From assembly GCA_012960225.1 (NCBI GenBank), contig DUBS01000008.1, positions 1 to 40,864 of the forward strand: 40,864 nt of DNA. The letters are read 5' to 3'. This document shows positions 8,731 through 16,845 of this stretch, in pieces (position 1 is the stretch's first letter; every line of letters starts with the position of its first letter). The notes under the pieces are model-generated. The model was not told where the DNA came from. It was given only the letters and a program-made list of their open reading frames with translations, and made no database searches. A program made the translations under genes and the position numbers. The DNA is from Gemmatimonadota bacterium (GTDB lineage Bacteria; Gemmatimonadota; Gemmatimonadetes; Longimicrobiales; Gaopeijiaceae).

Positions 8731-9255
8731 GTGAAGATCAGGTTATATTTGGTTATGAAACTTTTCGGGGAATCTTTGGAATGCACGACCCTCAAGGCAA
8801 ACCGAGGCAGCAATGCACTAATCCTTGGTCTTATGGTCCTATCAATGGGGGCATGCGAGTTCTTGACCGGAGTGCATATTCCGGATCATGTCAGTGTTGA
8901 AATCGGGAGTTCAGATGTATCCAATGTGACCGTAGTCCAATCATATCATTTCCTAATGATTCCCAATCCTGAGTGCCCTGACGATCCCAGTTGTCCGGCT
9001 GTCGTATACCTCGTGAACTCAGACACCTCATCTGTGGCCCTTCCATTTGAGAGAACATATCCGTTCACGGAACGTCATCAATTCTTCCTAGAGACATACC
9101 CTCCCGAGGGTGAAGAAGCCACGCTGACTATGCGGATTATGATCGATGAAAAGGAATGGTATAACGACTTCCGTAAACTCCTCCCCGCAGGTGAAAATGG
9201 TGATCAGGAAACGTTTCAGTTCGTATATCAGTTCGGCGAAACCATGAACAACTAG
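8731..9255 (+). CDS. Putative lipoprotein preceding a di-heme oxidoreductase
   Basis: The 174-aa product starts at GTG 8731, chosen because AAGGA at 8719-8723 is 7 bases upstream; an in-frame ATG at 8755 has no such site. A charged N-region of about 27 residues leads into ALILGLMVLSMGAC, a good lipobox with the acceptor Cys near residue 42. The mature domain is beta-rich, with a CPDDPSC motif and no recognised family. It ends 10 bases before the CxxCH protein at 9266, so the two are almost certainly co-transcribed and may act together in the periplasm or at the outer membrane. What it binds is unknown. Confidence 0.7.
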   Translation: MKIRLYLVMKLFGESLECTTLKANRGSNALILGLMVLSMGACEFLTGVHIPDHVSVEIGSSDVSNVTVVQSYHFLMIPNPECPDDPSCPAVVYLVNSDTSSVALPFERTYPFTERHQFFLETYPPEGEEATLTMRIMIDEKEWYNDFRKLLPAGENGDQETFQFVYQFGETMNN

Positions 9256-9265
9256 ATTCACTCAC

Positions 9266-10447
9266 GTGATAAGAAGTTCGACCCGTTTACCGATCCTACT
9301 CTGCTTTGTACTTACCGGATGTGGGATTGTAGATGAAACAGAAGTAGAGGCTCCTGCGGGGGCACCATTCCCGGGCCTAACTACTTCTGAGTCAGAGCAG
9401 TTCGGGCTAGGACAGGCTCTCTTCAACCGAGCTTTCACCCCAGAAGAAGGACTCGGACCCCTATTCAACCAAGTAAGCTGCAGCTCCTGTCACGATCTTC
9501 CAACCAGTGGAGGTCACGGGGCAGAGCCTGTGACCAAGGTCAGCCACTTCGACGAACGCACCGGGTGTAATTTACTCAAGGAAGATGGCGGTGATCTACT
9601 CCAGGCATCTGTCGTACCTGCACTCCGAACTGCAGGGATTTTGCCTGAGCGGATTCCTGTATCGGCCACGGCGGTAACAGAACTTCGTGCACCTTCACTG
9701 TATGGCATCGGTCTTGTCGAGGCGATCGATGATGATGATATCCTGACCAGAGCCGACCCGGACGATCAAGATGGTGACGGGATTTCTGGGAGGCCAGGGC
9801 TTGGACCCCAAGGGTTACTTGGGCGCTTCGGAAGCAAGGCCCAGCATGCTACCCTGAGTGAATTCATAGAAAACGCGATCCGTGGAGAAATGGGTCTTAC
9901 TACACCTGACCATCCCACTGAAGAGAGGCCCAATGGACTCCCGCTCGCGGAAGGAAGCGATCCGGTTCCAGACCCAGAGATACAAACATCAGACCTAACC
10001 CTACTTAAAGCCTACGTTGGTTTTCTGGCCCAACCCGGACGTCGTACGCTAGATAACCCTGAAGACCAGGCAGCAGGTGAAGAGGGTGAAAGGATCTTCG
10101 AAAGCATAGGATGTGTGAACTGTCATACTCCTACATTCGTGACTGGAACTAATCAAACTGCGGCTTTGGATCAAAAACGCTTCCGGATCTATTCGGACGT
10201 GCTCTTACATGATATGGGACCTGAGTTAGCCGATATCTGTGTACCCGGTGCTCGTCCATCCGAGTGGAGAACTACGAGGCTGGTAGGATTGTATCTCCGG
10301 TCGGAATTCCTGCATGACGGAAGAGCACGGAGCGTAAGGGATGCAATTCTGATGCATGGCGGAGAGGCAGAATCTGCACGCTATAGATTCCAGGATCTCA
10401 CTCCCGAGTTACAACAGAGTGTTTTGCTTTTCCTGAGAACGCTTTAG
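9266..10447 (+). CDS. Di-heme oxidoreductase-like c-type cytochrome lipoprotein (DUF1111/DHOR family)
   Basis: This 393-aa protein has a type II signal peptide (FVLTGC, Cys19) and two heme c attachment sites, CSSCH at 72-76 and CVNCH at 283-287. Between them is the Asp-rich loop DPDDQDGDGISGRPG (from about 164), a conserved feature of this family that probably binds calcium. The layout matches the di-heme family once called thiol oxidoreductase (DUF1111), distantly related to bacterial cytochrome c peroxidases; the physiological substrate is unknown. The start is a GTG. A full-length paralogue is encoded at 20411-21625 on the other strand. The stop overlaps the stop of the convergent plug protein (shared bases 10444-10447). 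Confidence 0.9.
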   Translation: MIRSSTRLPILLCFVLTGCGIVDETEVEAPAGAPFPGLTTSESEQFGLGQALFNRAFTPEEGLGPLFNQVSCSSCHDLPTSGGHGAEPVTKVSHFDERTGCNLLKEDGGDLLQASVVPALRTAGILPERIPVSATAVTELRAPSLYGIGLVEAIDDDDILTRADPDDQDGDGISGRPGLGPQGLLGRFGSKAQHATLSEFIENAIRGEMGLTTPDHPTEERPNGLPLAEGSDPVPDPEIQTSDLTLLKAYVGFLAQPGRRTLDNPEDQAAGEEGERIFESIGCVNCHTPTFVTGTNQTAALDQKRFRIYSDVLLHDMGPELADICVPGARPSEWRTTRLVGLYLRSEFLHDGRARSVRDAILMHGGEAESARYRFQDLTPELQQSVLLFLRTL

Positions 10448-11265
10448 CGCCTTCTGACCTGTATCCTGGTCCATATCGCTACGGTACCACATGGATCGCT
10501 AAAGCCCCCAGGCGCTCCACCACCCGCGTACACTTCCAGGCCCTCCACCTCCACCGGATCTATGAAATCATAGCTTCTCATAGTGGAGCGAACTCCATCC
10601 AGCACTAGACTCGGCTCACAACCAAGGCCACCATCCGAGAATGTTATGTTTTGGTTGACGAATACCTTTGGCCCGAATAAGCCACCATACACGACCCTTA
10701 GCCCGGACATCGTACGAAACAAGTCTGTCAAAACGTTAGGGTTACGGTCCTCAATGGCCTCCCTATCGATGAATACCCCGCCGTATCCGGTGCGTTGACG
10801 TTCATAGAAGCCCCGCTGCTCCAAAAGTCGAGATCTGACTTCTACGACCAGTTCCTCAAGTTCGACAGGGTCAGTGGATAAGCGAACCGTCACATCGATC
10901 AAGGTACCCGCAGGCACCGAAAGAGAATCCGTCCTTTCTTGATATCCTAAGCGGCGTAATCTGAGAATAAGAGATCCAGATAGAACTTCTTCGAAGTGGA
11001 ATTCCCCGTGCTCGTTCGTGATCGAAAGTGCGGAAGTCCGGTCCACGCTCATCTCGACACCAATCACGGGATCATTCGTTTCTTGGTCAAGCACGACCCC
11101 GGAGATTAAGGCTGTACCAACTCGATCCCGCTGAGCCTCAGCCAGCGAAGGACTGAAGAGAATAAGCACCGCAGCAGTCCAAAAACATTGGAAGTTTCTG
11201 CATTTCAGGCTCAAGACAGAAACTCGTCTAATTCCAACGACTGCTTGTTTGCTTTTCAGGATCAT
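10444..11265 (-). CDS. Exported carboxypeptidase-regulatory-like plus TonB plug protein, no beta-barrel
   Basis: The product is 273 aa from the ATG at 11265 (a GTG one codon upstream is possible; neither has a clear ribosome binding site). After a signal peptide ending around SLAEAQ, residues about 55-135 form a carboxypeptidase-D-regulatory-like beta domain (SGVVLDQETNDPVIGVEM, then ITNEHGEFHF). A TonB-box-like ELEELVVEV follows, then a plug domain (about 150-270) with the typical SLVLDGVR and VEVYAGG-type motifs. The polypeptide stops at the end of the plug, so there is no room for the 22-strand barrel of a TonB-dependent receptor. It is not a broken susC: the stop is clean and just reaches the convergent gene. 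The role is unknown. It might pair with a separate barrel or act as a periplasmic scaffold. Confidence 0.8.
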   Translation of the reverse strand: MILKSKQAVVGIRRVSVLSLKCRNFQCFWTAAVLILFSPSLAEAQRDRVGTALISGVVLDQETNDPVIGVEMSVDRTSALSITNEHGEFHFEEVLSGSLILRLRRLGYQERTDSLSVPAGTLIDVTVRLSTDPVELEELVVEVRSRLLEQRGFYERQRTGYGGVFIDREAIEDRNPNVLTDLFRTMSGLRVVYGGLFGPKVFVNQNITFSDGGLGCEPSLVLDGVRSTMRSYDFIDPVEVEGLEVYAGGGAPGGFSDPCGTVAIWTRIQVRRR

Positions 11266-11280
11266 CACTTATAAGTGCTA

Positions 11281-11324
11281 AAAAGAAATTGGCGCGGCAC
11301 GCCAAGCCGGCGACCGCGCCAATT
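11281..11324 (-). terminator. Rho-independent terminator of the susCD operon
   Basis: On the minus strand a perfect 11-bp GC-rich stem (bases 11314-11324 with 11287-11297, AATTGGCGCGG/CCGCGCCAATT) with a 16-base loop is followed directly by a T-rich tract (complement of AAAAGAAA at 11281-11288). It begins 39 bases past the susD-like stop. This is the clearest intrinsic terminator in the window. It also separates susCD from the plug-only gene downstream. Confidence 0.85.
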
Positions 11325-11363
11325 CCGTCTATTCCTCCCTATACCTTCCCTTCACTACAGAAG

Positions 11364-12674
11364 TCAGGTCTTAGGCAGACACCTCTGGGTAAGATCATTA
11401 TTAATGTTCGGGTTATACGTTGGCTCAGAATCAGTCATAGAGAACTTAGTCGGTCGCCCAGATGCGGGACGTTCCGAATCCCCTGCACCGCCATTCAGCG
11501 CTGCGAATACTGATTTCATAAGACCAAACCGATGTAGATCATTTCTGCGACGTCCTTCCATGAAATGTTCAGCAAAACGCTCATTCAGAAGATATGACTG
11601 AGCAGTAGCATCATCAGTCGGTGTAGCAAATGCAGTCAGCCCGACCGCTGCTCTGAGCGTATTGAGGATCGTGGTCATGCCGGCGTAGTCACCGGTCCTG
11701 TACTTTGCCTCAGCTTCGATGAGCCGCATACCATCCGAATGAAGCATCGGGATATCTGCGTTCTCAAGTGCATACTTGTACTGACTGTAGTGAGGCGTCT
11801 CATTGTCAGTTGCGACTTCACCATCGAAGTAAACCGCCATCCTTGGGTCTGGCTCATCCGTCAGTGGGTCACGCATATATGATGACTGCGTGGTGGTCTG
11901 GTCTATTTTCGGCCACCATTTGTACATGAGTCCTGCAGCTTCATTGAAGCCCTTGGTCGTAACCAAGACCACCCAGTTCGTGTCCTCCTCGTTAAATACG
12001 GCGTCGTAGGAGAAACCAGCTGGAATCTTTGCCGCTTCTGCAGCCGCTGAAGCGTAGTTACCAAGTAGCAGGTGTGCCTGCGCTAGCCCTGCCACAGAAG
12101 CATACTCGTACTCTGAGTTGTTTGCGGCTTTCGCGGCTGCTATGGCCTCACCGAAATTCGTTACTGCCTGCTCGAGGTTCTGGGTATCCGTAGCTGTCGG
12201 ACCCGACGCGACTAAGGGTGACTCACAGAACGTCATCCCGATCATCAGATCCGCCATGGCTTCAGACATTTTCACCTGGGCCAGCATAGGATCTGTGGCT
12301 GCTGCACCCTCCATCACACGTGTAATACGGTCCGCGGCATCATTCGCAAACCACCGCGCTCTGAGCCACGAATTGTGGGTGCCGTCCATCGCGCTCGTCC
12401 CATACTGGAACCGACCATGATCTGTCTCATCGTAGCCCGACCACGTGCCCGTATGCTGATAGACATCGCCCAACAGTGATTGATAGACCACGAAATTATC
12501 CATGACTTCATGGACTGTACCCTCGACACCATTCGCGATCGCTGGCAGTGCAAAATCTAGATCCTCTGATGTGTACGCTTGTGGATCAGACACCGTAAGG
12601 ATGTCATCACATGCACCCACCGATACAGCAATCAGGATCGAAACAAGTATTCCACTTTTTCTATTCATTCTCAT
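11364..12674 (-). CDS. SusD/RagB-family outer-membrane nutrient-binding lipoprotein
   Basis: The 436-aa product is the surface lipoprotein partner of the SusC-type transporter encoded immediately upstream. The start at ATG 12674 is set by AGGAG 10 bases upstream. The frame is open back to 12719 but the extra residues are charged and would spoil the signal peptide. ILIAVSVGACDD is a good lipobox with Cys22. The body is helical with TPR-like repeats (alanine-rich ASVAGLAQAHLLLGNYASAA). The C-terminal half contains family-typical RLIEAEAKYRTGDYA and a NERFAEHFMEGRRRNDLHRFG segment, which matches the conserved ER..EL..EG.R..DL.R motif of SusD proteins. At under 440 residues it is on the short side for the family. 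The ligand cannot be told from sequence; neighbouring proteases suggest peptides rather than glycans. Confidence 0.9.
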   Translation of the reverse strand: MRMNRKSGILVSILIAVSVGACDDILTVSDPQAYTSEDLDFALPAIANGVEGTVHEVMDNFVVYQSLLGDVYQHTGTWSGYDETDHGRFQYGTSAMDGTHNSWLRARWFANDAADRITRVMEGAAATDPMLAQVKMSEAMADLMIGMTFCESPLVASGPTATDTQNLEQAVTNFGEAIAAAKAANNSEYEYASVAGLAQAHLLLGNYASAAAEAAKIPAGFSYDAVFNEEDTNWVVLVTTKGFNEAAGLMYKWWPKIDQTTTQSSYMRDPLTDEPDPRMAVYFDGEVATDNETPHYSQYKYALENADIPMLHSDGMRLIEAEAKYRTGDYAGMTTILNTLRAAVGLTAFATPTDDATAQSYLLNERFAEHFMEGRRRNDLHRFGLMKSVFAALNGGAGDSERPASGRPTKFSMTDSEPTYNPNINNDLTQRCLPKT

Positions 12675-12718
12675 AATCAATTTGCTCCTATCAGTCCGAG
12701 ATAATTCCTGGTTGCTCA

Positions 12719-15700
12719 TTAGAATCTAGTTCGTACTGCTAAGAGGAATCTTCTGGGTTGAGGAACGCCTAGGAAGGGAGATGTACTAAAGTCGTGCCCG
12801 CCCCTGTATTGCTGGTTCGGGTCGGGGCAGTTGCAGTCATCCCACCAGTACAGGTTGTAACCTGAAAGTGAGATTGACGTTCTCGACAACCCAAGACCAC
12901 CCAAAAGGGCGTCCGGAAGCTGCCAGCTTAAGGTCACCTCTTGGAGCCGGATGTTGTCCCGAGAATCGACCGGGTATCCTAGGCGGTGATAATTCAGTGT
13001 CGAATCACTCTCTGCCGTAGTAGCACCGCCCGGTGCGAGGTGCTGGAGATACTCGTCATACGCCAACTGGCGTACACCGTAACCACGGTCAGAGTTTACC
13101 ATGTTCGCACCCCACTCACCGCGGACTTGGAACGCAAGCCTCAACGAGTTACCAATCGCTACATCATTGAAGAACGAAGCCATTTGGCCCGGATAGGACT
13201 GACCCCAATAAGGGTTGTAGGTTGTCCTAATGTGGCCGAGGGTCGTTGGATCCCAACCGATGACGCCACGTCTGAAGATGGCACCGATCGGGTAACCCTC
13301 GCGGAAGCCTCCCAAACGATTGACGTGGATCCAGCTAGCGACCACATCGCAGGTCGCCACGGAGCTACAGGCTCCATTTTCCATGTTCGCAGCGTAGACA
13401 GGAATCGAGTCTGCATAAGCAGTCTCGCCAAGATCGATGATCTTGTTTTCATTCCACTCGTAGTTGAACCCTGTCTGCCAACGCAGGAAGCCTATGTCAA
13501 GCGCTGTTGCGTTGAACTGGAACTCAAAGCCCCGGTTCTGGATTTCACCCACGTTACGTTGCTGTGACGATGAGAAGCCCTCACTTGGAGGAAGAGCAAT
13601 ACCGAGCAGGGCGTTCTTGGTCCTCGCGTCATAGTAGGTTGAGATGATTCCAATCCGATCATTGAACAATCCCAGGTCGAGACCAAACTCCTGTTCGACT
13701 TTGTTCTCCGGCTCCAGCATGTCGTTACCCGGGTTTGACGGCCTAACGCCGGCCAAATCTTCGAGTACCGTATTCGGAGAGTAAGTCTGGAAACTGGCAA
13801 AAGCTCCTGGTGCCTTACCGGCCATGCCGATGGCCGCACGGAGTTTCGCGCTGCTCACCACAGGTATTGAACTGACGGGCAGGTTGTACGCCACATCAGC
13901 CTTGGGGTATATCTGGAAGCCGTAGTTTATTCCAAAGGCGCTATTCCCATCAATGCGGACCGCAGTTGTAAGGAATAGATCGTCCGAGAGGTCAAAACGG
14001 TTCTGGACAAAGGCTCCCAAGTTGATGTCTTCACTAAAAGTTTCGCCCCCAAAGCTACGGGCAGCGCCACCCACCGTGGTTACACCCTCACCTGCAAAGT
14101 CCTTCCCGGTCGCCATCGAATAGGAATCGACATTCCAGTACCCCTGTCCACCGAATGCAAGGCTACCACCGATGTCACCGAAAAAGCTCAGGATATCGCC
14201 GAGCTTGTAGTCCAGAGTGGCCAAGTAGTCACCCGTGAACACCCTGCTATTGCGGTAACCGATGTTCCGCTCGCCACTCTTCCCGATGTATGTGTAGTGC
14301 CGTCCGAAAGGCAGCGTGCGAGTCTTTTGATCGTTGAGCGCGTCCAACCCAACCGTTGCCTTATGTGTGAAATTCGGGAGCGGATTCCAGTTCACGTTGA
14401 TCGAACCAGTCCACCGGTCTGTATCTGAATACGTGGAGATGGCCTGACCATCTGCAACGGTCACGTCCAACCCGCCACCATAAGGCTCATCCTTCGTAGC
14501 ATTCAGCGGATTGGTTAACAATGCATTGGTATAGATTCCAAGCCAGTTGTTACCTGACTGAAGCGAGTAGATGCGGTTACGTACATAACCAGACGTCACA
14601 CCGATCGTCATGTTCTCGGATGCCGTCCAGTTTAGGTTCACGCGCATGTTTCCGCGCTTCTGATCATTTGGCTTGATCGATCCTTCTTCATAGCTGAATC
14701 CACCAGAAACGAAGTATGTGACCTCTTCGCCACCACCATCTACTGTGAGGTCATAAGTATTGATCAGGCCGTTCTCGATCAGCGTTTCATTCGGATCCCA
14801 GGCAACTGTACCATCTGGACCACTGAAGTTGCTGCGCAGCGTCGTTGGCAAGTTTGCCCGGTGCCTGTTGTACCCAACTGAGGTGCTCAATGTGAAGTTG
14901 GCCGGGCTGTTGCTGCGGCCACGCTTCGTAAAGATCTGGATCACACCACCTGAAGCTTCTGAGCCATATAGCGTCGAAGCAGCCGGTCCCTTGAGCACCT
15001 CAACCCGATCAATTTCCTCAGGGTTCAGGTCGGAAAGTCTGTCCTCACCTGCCCCACCGGAGAATGCACAGCAAGTCGTCGATCCACCTGCACTGGAACC
15101 CCATTCGGCACCCTTGGTATCGACTCGAACACCGTCGATGTAAATCATCGGGCGCTGGCCAAGTGAGAAGCTATCTGTGCCGCGAACTTTCAAGACTCTC
15201 GTCGTTCCCACTCCACCGACGGTTCCCACGGAACGCACGCCAGGGATACGACCTTCGAGAATCTGGCTGAAGCTCTCAATTGGCATAGCTTCCGCGATGC
15301 TGGCTACATCGAGTGATGCGACTGCTGTACCGATTTTCCGTCGCTCAACAGCACCTGCGGTACCCGTCACGACAATTTCATCGAGATTCACTGCCGCTAC
15401 CGTCATGCTAAATTCAACAGTGGCGGTACCTCCCGACGTGATCGTCGCATCTGTTGTCTCAGTCCGGTAACCCACGCTTAGCGCTTGGATCGTATAAGTA
15501 CCAGCGGGAACGCCGACAACCACAAAACGACCTGCGGTATTTGTCAGTGATCCGAAGTTGGTACCCTCTACAGTAACCTGAACGCCATTAACGGGTTGGC
15601 CGGTAGATGCCGCGGTGATTGTCCCTGTTAAGGTCCCCGCCTGAGCATCCAACTGTGATGGCCCAAGAGCAAGCCCAAAGGCAGCGACAACGGCTGCTAC

Positions 15701-15742
15701 TGAAAACATTGCCCTTGATTTGTCTAACCAACGAGTACGCAT
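12719..15742 (-). CDS. SusC/RagA-family TonB-linked outer-membrane transporter
   Basis: The 1007-aa product begins at ATG 15742, because AGGAG lies six bases upstream of this codon and would abut the alternative ATG at 15748. Domains in order: signal peptide ending near LDAQA; carboxypeptidase-D-regulatory-like domain (about 35-115); TonB box region with NLDEIVVTG; plug (about 125-250) with PMIYIDGVRV, VEVLKGPAASTLYG and SGGVIQIFTKRG; then a long beta-barrel ending in an aromatic residue (RTRF). It imports oligomers across the outer membrane, with the SusD-like lipoprotein encoded 44 bases downstream acting as the lid. The plug carries an unusual CC pair in a Gly/Ser-rich loop. No dedicated enzyme or regulator lies in the same operon. 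Confidence 0.94.
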   Translation of the reverse strand: MRTRWLDKSRAMFSVAAVVAAFGLALGPSQLDAQAGTLTGTITAASTGQPVNGVQVTVEGTNFGSLTNTAGRFVVVGVPAGTYTIQALSVGYRTETTDATITSGGTATVEFSMTVAAVNLDEIVVTGTAGAVERRKIGTAVASLDVASIAEAMPIESFSQILEGRIPGVRSVGTVGGVGTTRVLKVRGTDSFSLGQRPMIYIDGVRVDTKGAEWGSSAGGSTTCCAFSGGAGEDRLSDLNPEEIDRVEVLKGPAASTLYGSEASGGVIQIFTKRGRSNSPANFTLSTSVGYNRHRANLPTTLRSNFSGPDGTVAWDPNETLIENGLINTYDLTVDGGGEEVTYFVSGGFSYEEGSIKPNDQKRGNMRVNLNWTASENMTIGVTSGYVRNRIYSLQSGNNWLGIYTNALLTNPLNATKDEPYGGGLDVTVADGQAISTYSDTDRWTGSINVNWNPLPNFTHKATVGLDALNDQKTRTLPFGRHYTYIGKSGERNIGYRNSRVFTGDYLATLDYKLGDILSFFGDIGGSLAFGGQGYWNVDSYSMATGKDFAGEGVTTVGGAARSFGGETFSEDINLGAFVQNRFDLSDDLFLTTAVRIDGNSAFGINYGFQIYPKADVAYNLPVSSIPVVSSAKLRAAIGMAGKAPGAFASFQTYSPNTVLEDLAGVRPSNPGNDMLEPENKVEQEFGLDLGLFNDRIGIISTYYDARTKNALLGIALPPSEGFSSSQQRNVGEIQNRGFEFQFNATALDIGFLRWQTGFNYEWNENKIIDLGETAYADSIPVYAANMENGACSSVATCDVVASWIHVNRLGGFREGYPIGAIFRRGVIGWDPTTLGHIRTTYNPYWGQSYPGQMASFFNDVAIGNSLRLAFQVRGEWGANMVNSDRGYGVRQLAYDEYLQHLAPGGATTAESDSTLNYHRLGYPVDSRDNIRLQEVTLSWQLPDALLGGLGLSRTSISLSGYNLYWWDDCNCPDPNQQYRGGHDFSTSPFLGVPQPRRFLLAVRTRF

Positions 15743-15876
15743 ACCCATCTCCTAAGTGAAACTTGCAAGGAAGTGGTGTCCGGGAAAAAGAAGATTCCCT
15801 TCCCGATTGATCAAGATAGAAGCTGCCACTTAACCAGCGTAGAGAAAAGGGTTCTCTATTAATCTCTTGTTAATAC

Positions 15877-16845
15877 TCAAAAAATATCTGTCAAGTCCAA
15901 GGCTACCATTTCCGCGAGTGACTTGACCGTTTCAGCAAGGGTCTTTGTTCGCTCGCTGAGGATATAGTAATCGTCACCAGATGCATCTGATCTAGTATAG
16001 AGTTCTAAGAAGCCAATCTCTTCATCGTCTTCATTGAAATATTCGATGCGCATCAATTCGGCGAGGGAGTCCGCCGGTATTTCCTTTCCAAAACCTTCGA
16101 TTGAGACTTGGCCAACCCGCTGCATGAAATTTGCAAAGGTTAGGTCAGGTTGCCCGGAGAAACCTGGCGGATACCAGATTGCCGGATCGCCAATTTCTGA
16201 CGGTTGCCGCACCATTACACGCTCTCGGCCGCCGACCTCTATCCGGACTCGAAGGACGTCAGATGCGAGAAAATAGTGAACCTGGCGTTCACGAAGAGCC
16301 GGTGATCCTAGCATTAAGGGTCTGATTACATCCGCAGGAATAACGTACAGACTGCCTTCAGGAGAATCCCACGCGTAGCGGTCCTCAGATCCGACGGGTG
16401 TCTTTCCGAGATACAAGTCTTCGGCACCATCACTAAACTCAATAGACACAGTCGCTTCAGGCTCATGGAGTCCAAATTCGTCTGCACGATCTCTCCCAAT
16501 ACCACCTAGGTCACGTAGGACCCGGAATTCTGCGAAGTCCTTAATCAGCTTGCCACCTGGTAGTCCTAGTGGAAAAACAAGCGTATCTAGGTCGGGGTCG
16601 CCAACTCCACCGGGGTAGCTAACCTCAGATCCTGCCCAAAAAGACTGATCGTTCTCTGAGCGACGGCTGAGTACTAAATCCATATCTGACGATCGATAAG
16701 TGACGGAAAGCACAGCGCTTGTATCCCTCTCCCATACGAGGATTCTTTCAAGTTCGATTTCGGTGGGTGCTTCTCTATTCCATGTTTGGAGAGCCAGAAG
16801 TAGAGCGATGGCTAGTAGGCACCCATGAATCTTGGTAGCGATCAC
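15877..16845 (-). CDS. DUF4340 protein, membrane-anchored, last gene of a Gld-type ABC operon
   Basis: The 322-aa product has one N-terminal hydrophobic segment (about 8-20) followed by a periplasmic beta-rich region. The layout matches DUF4340 proteins: an ILVWERD-like first strand, a central FRVLRDLGG/FGL segment, and repeated IEF and YVI strands. DUF4340 proteins are regularly encoded next to GldG-like proteins and GldA/F-type ABC transporters. The start overlaps the GldG-like stop by four bases (ATGA), so translation is coupled. It probably forms part of the periplasmic portion of that complex. No enzymatic motif is visible. Confidence 0.8.
   Translation of the reverse strand: MIATKIHGCLLAIALLLALQTWNREAPTEIELERILVWERDTSAVLSVTYRSSDMDLVLSRRSENDQSFWAGSEVSYPGGVGDPDLDTLVFPLGLPGGKLIKDFAEFRVLRDLGGIGRDRADEFGLHEPEATVSIEFSDGAEDLYLGKTPVGSEDRYAWDSPEGSLYVIPADVIRPLMLGSPALRERQVHYFLASDVLRVRIEVGGRERVMVRQPSEIGDPAIWYPPGFSGQPDLTFANFMQRVGQVSIEGFGKEIPADSLAELMRIEYFNEDDEEIGFLELYTRSDASGDDYYILSERTKTLAETVKSLAEMVALDLTDIF

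Noticed and set aside
12986-13567. A 193-codon plus-strand open frame inside susC
   Set aside because: It is antisense to the well-conserved SusC barrel, with no domain, signal peptide or ribosome binding site of its own.
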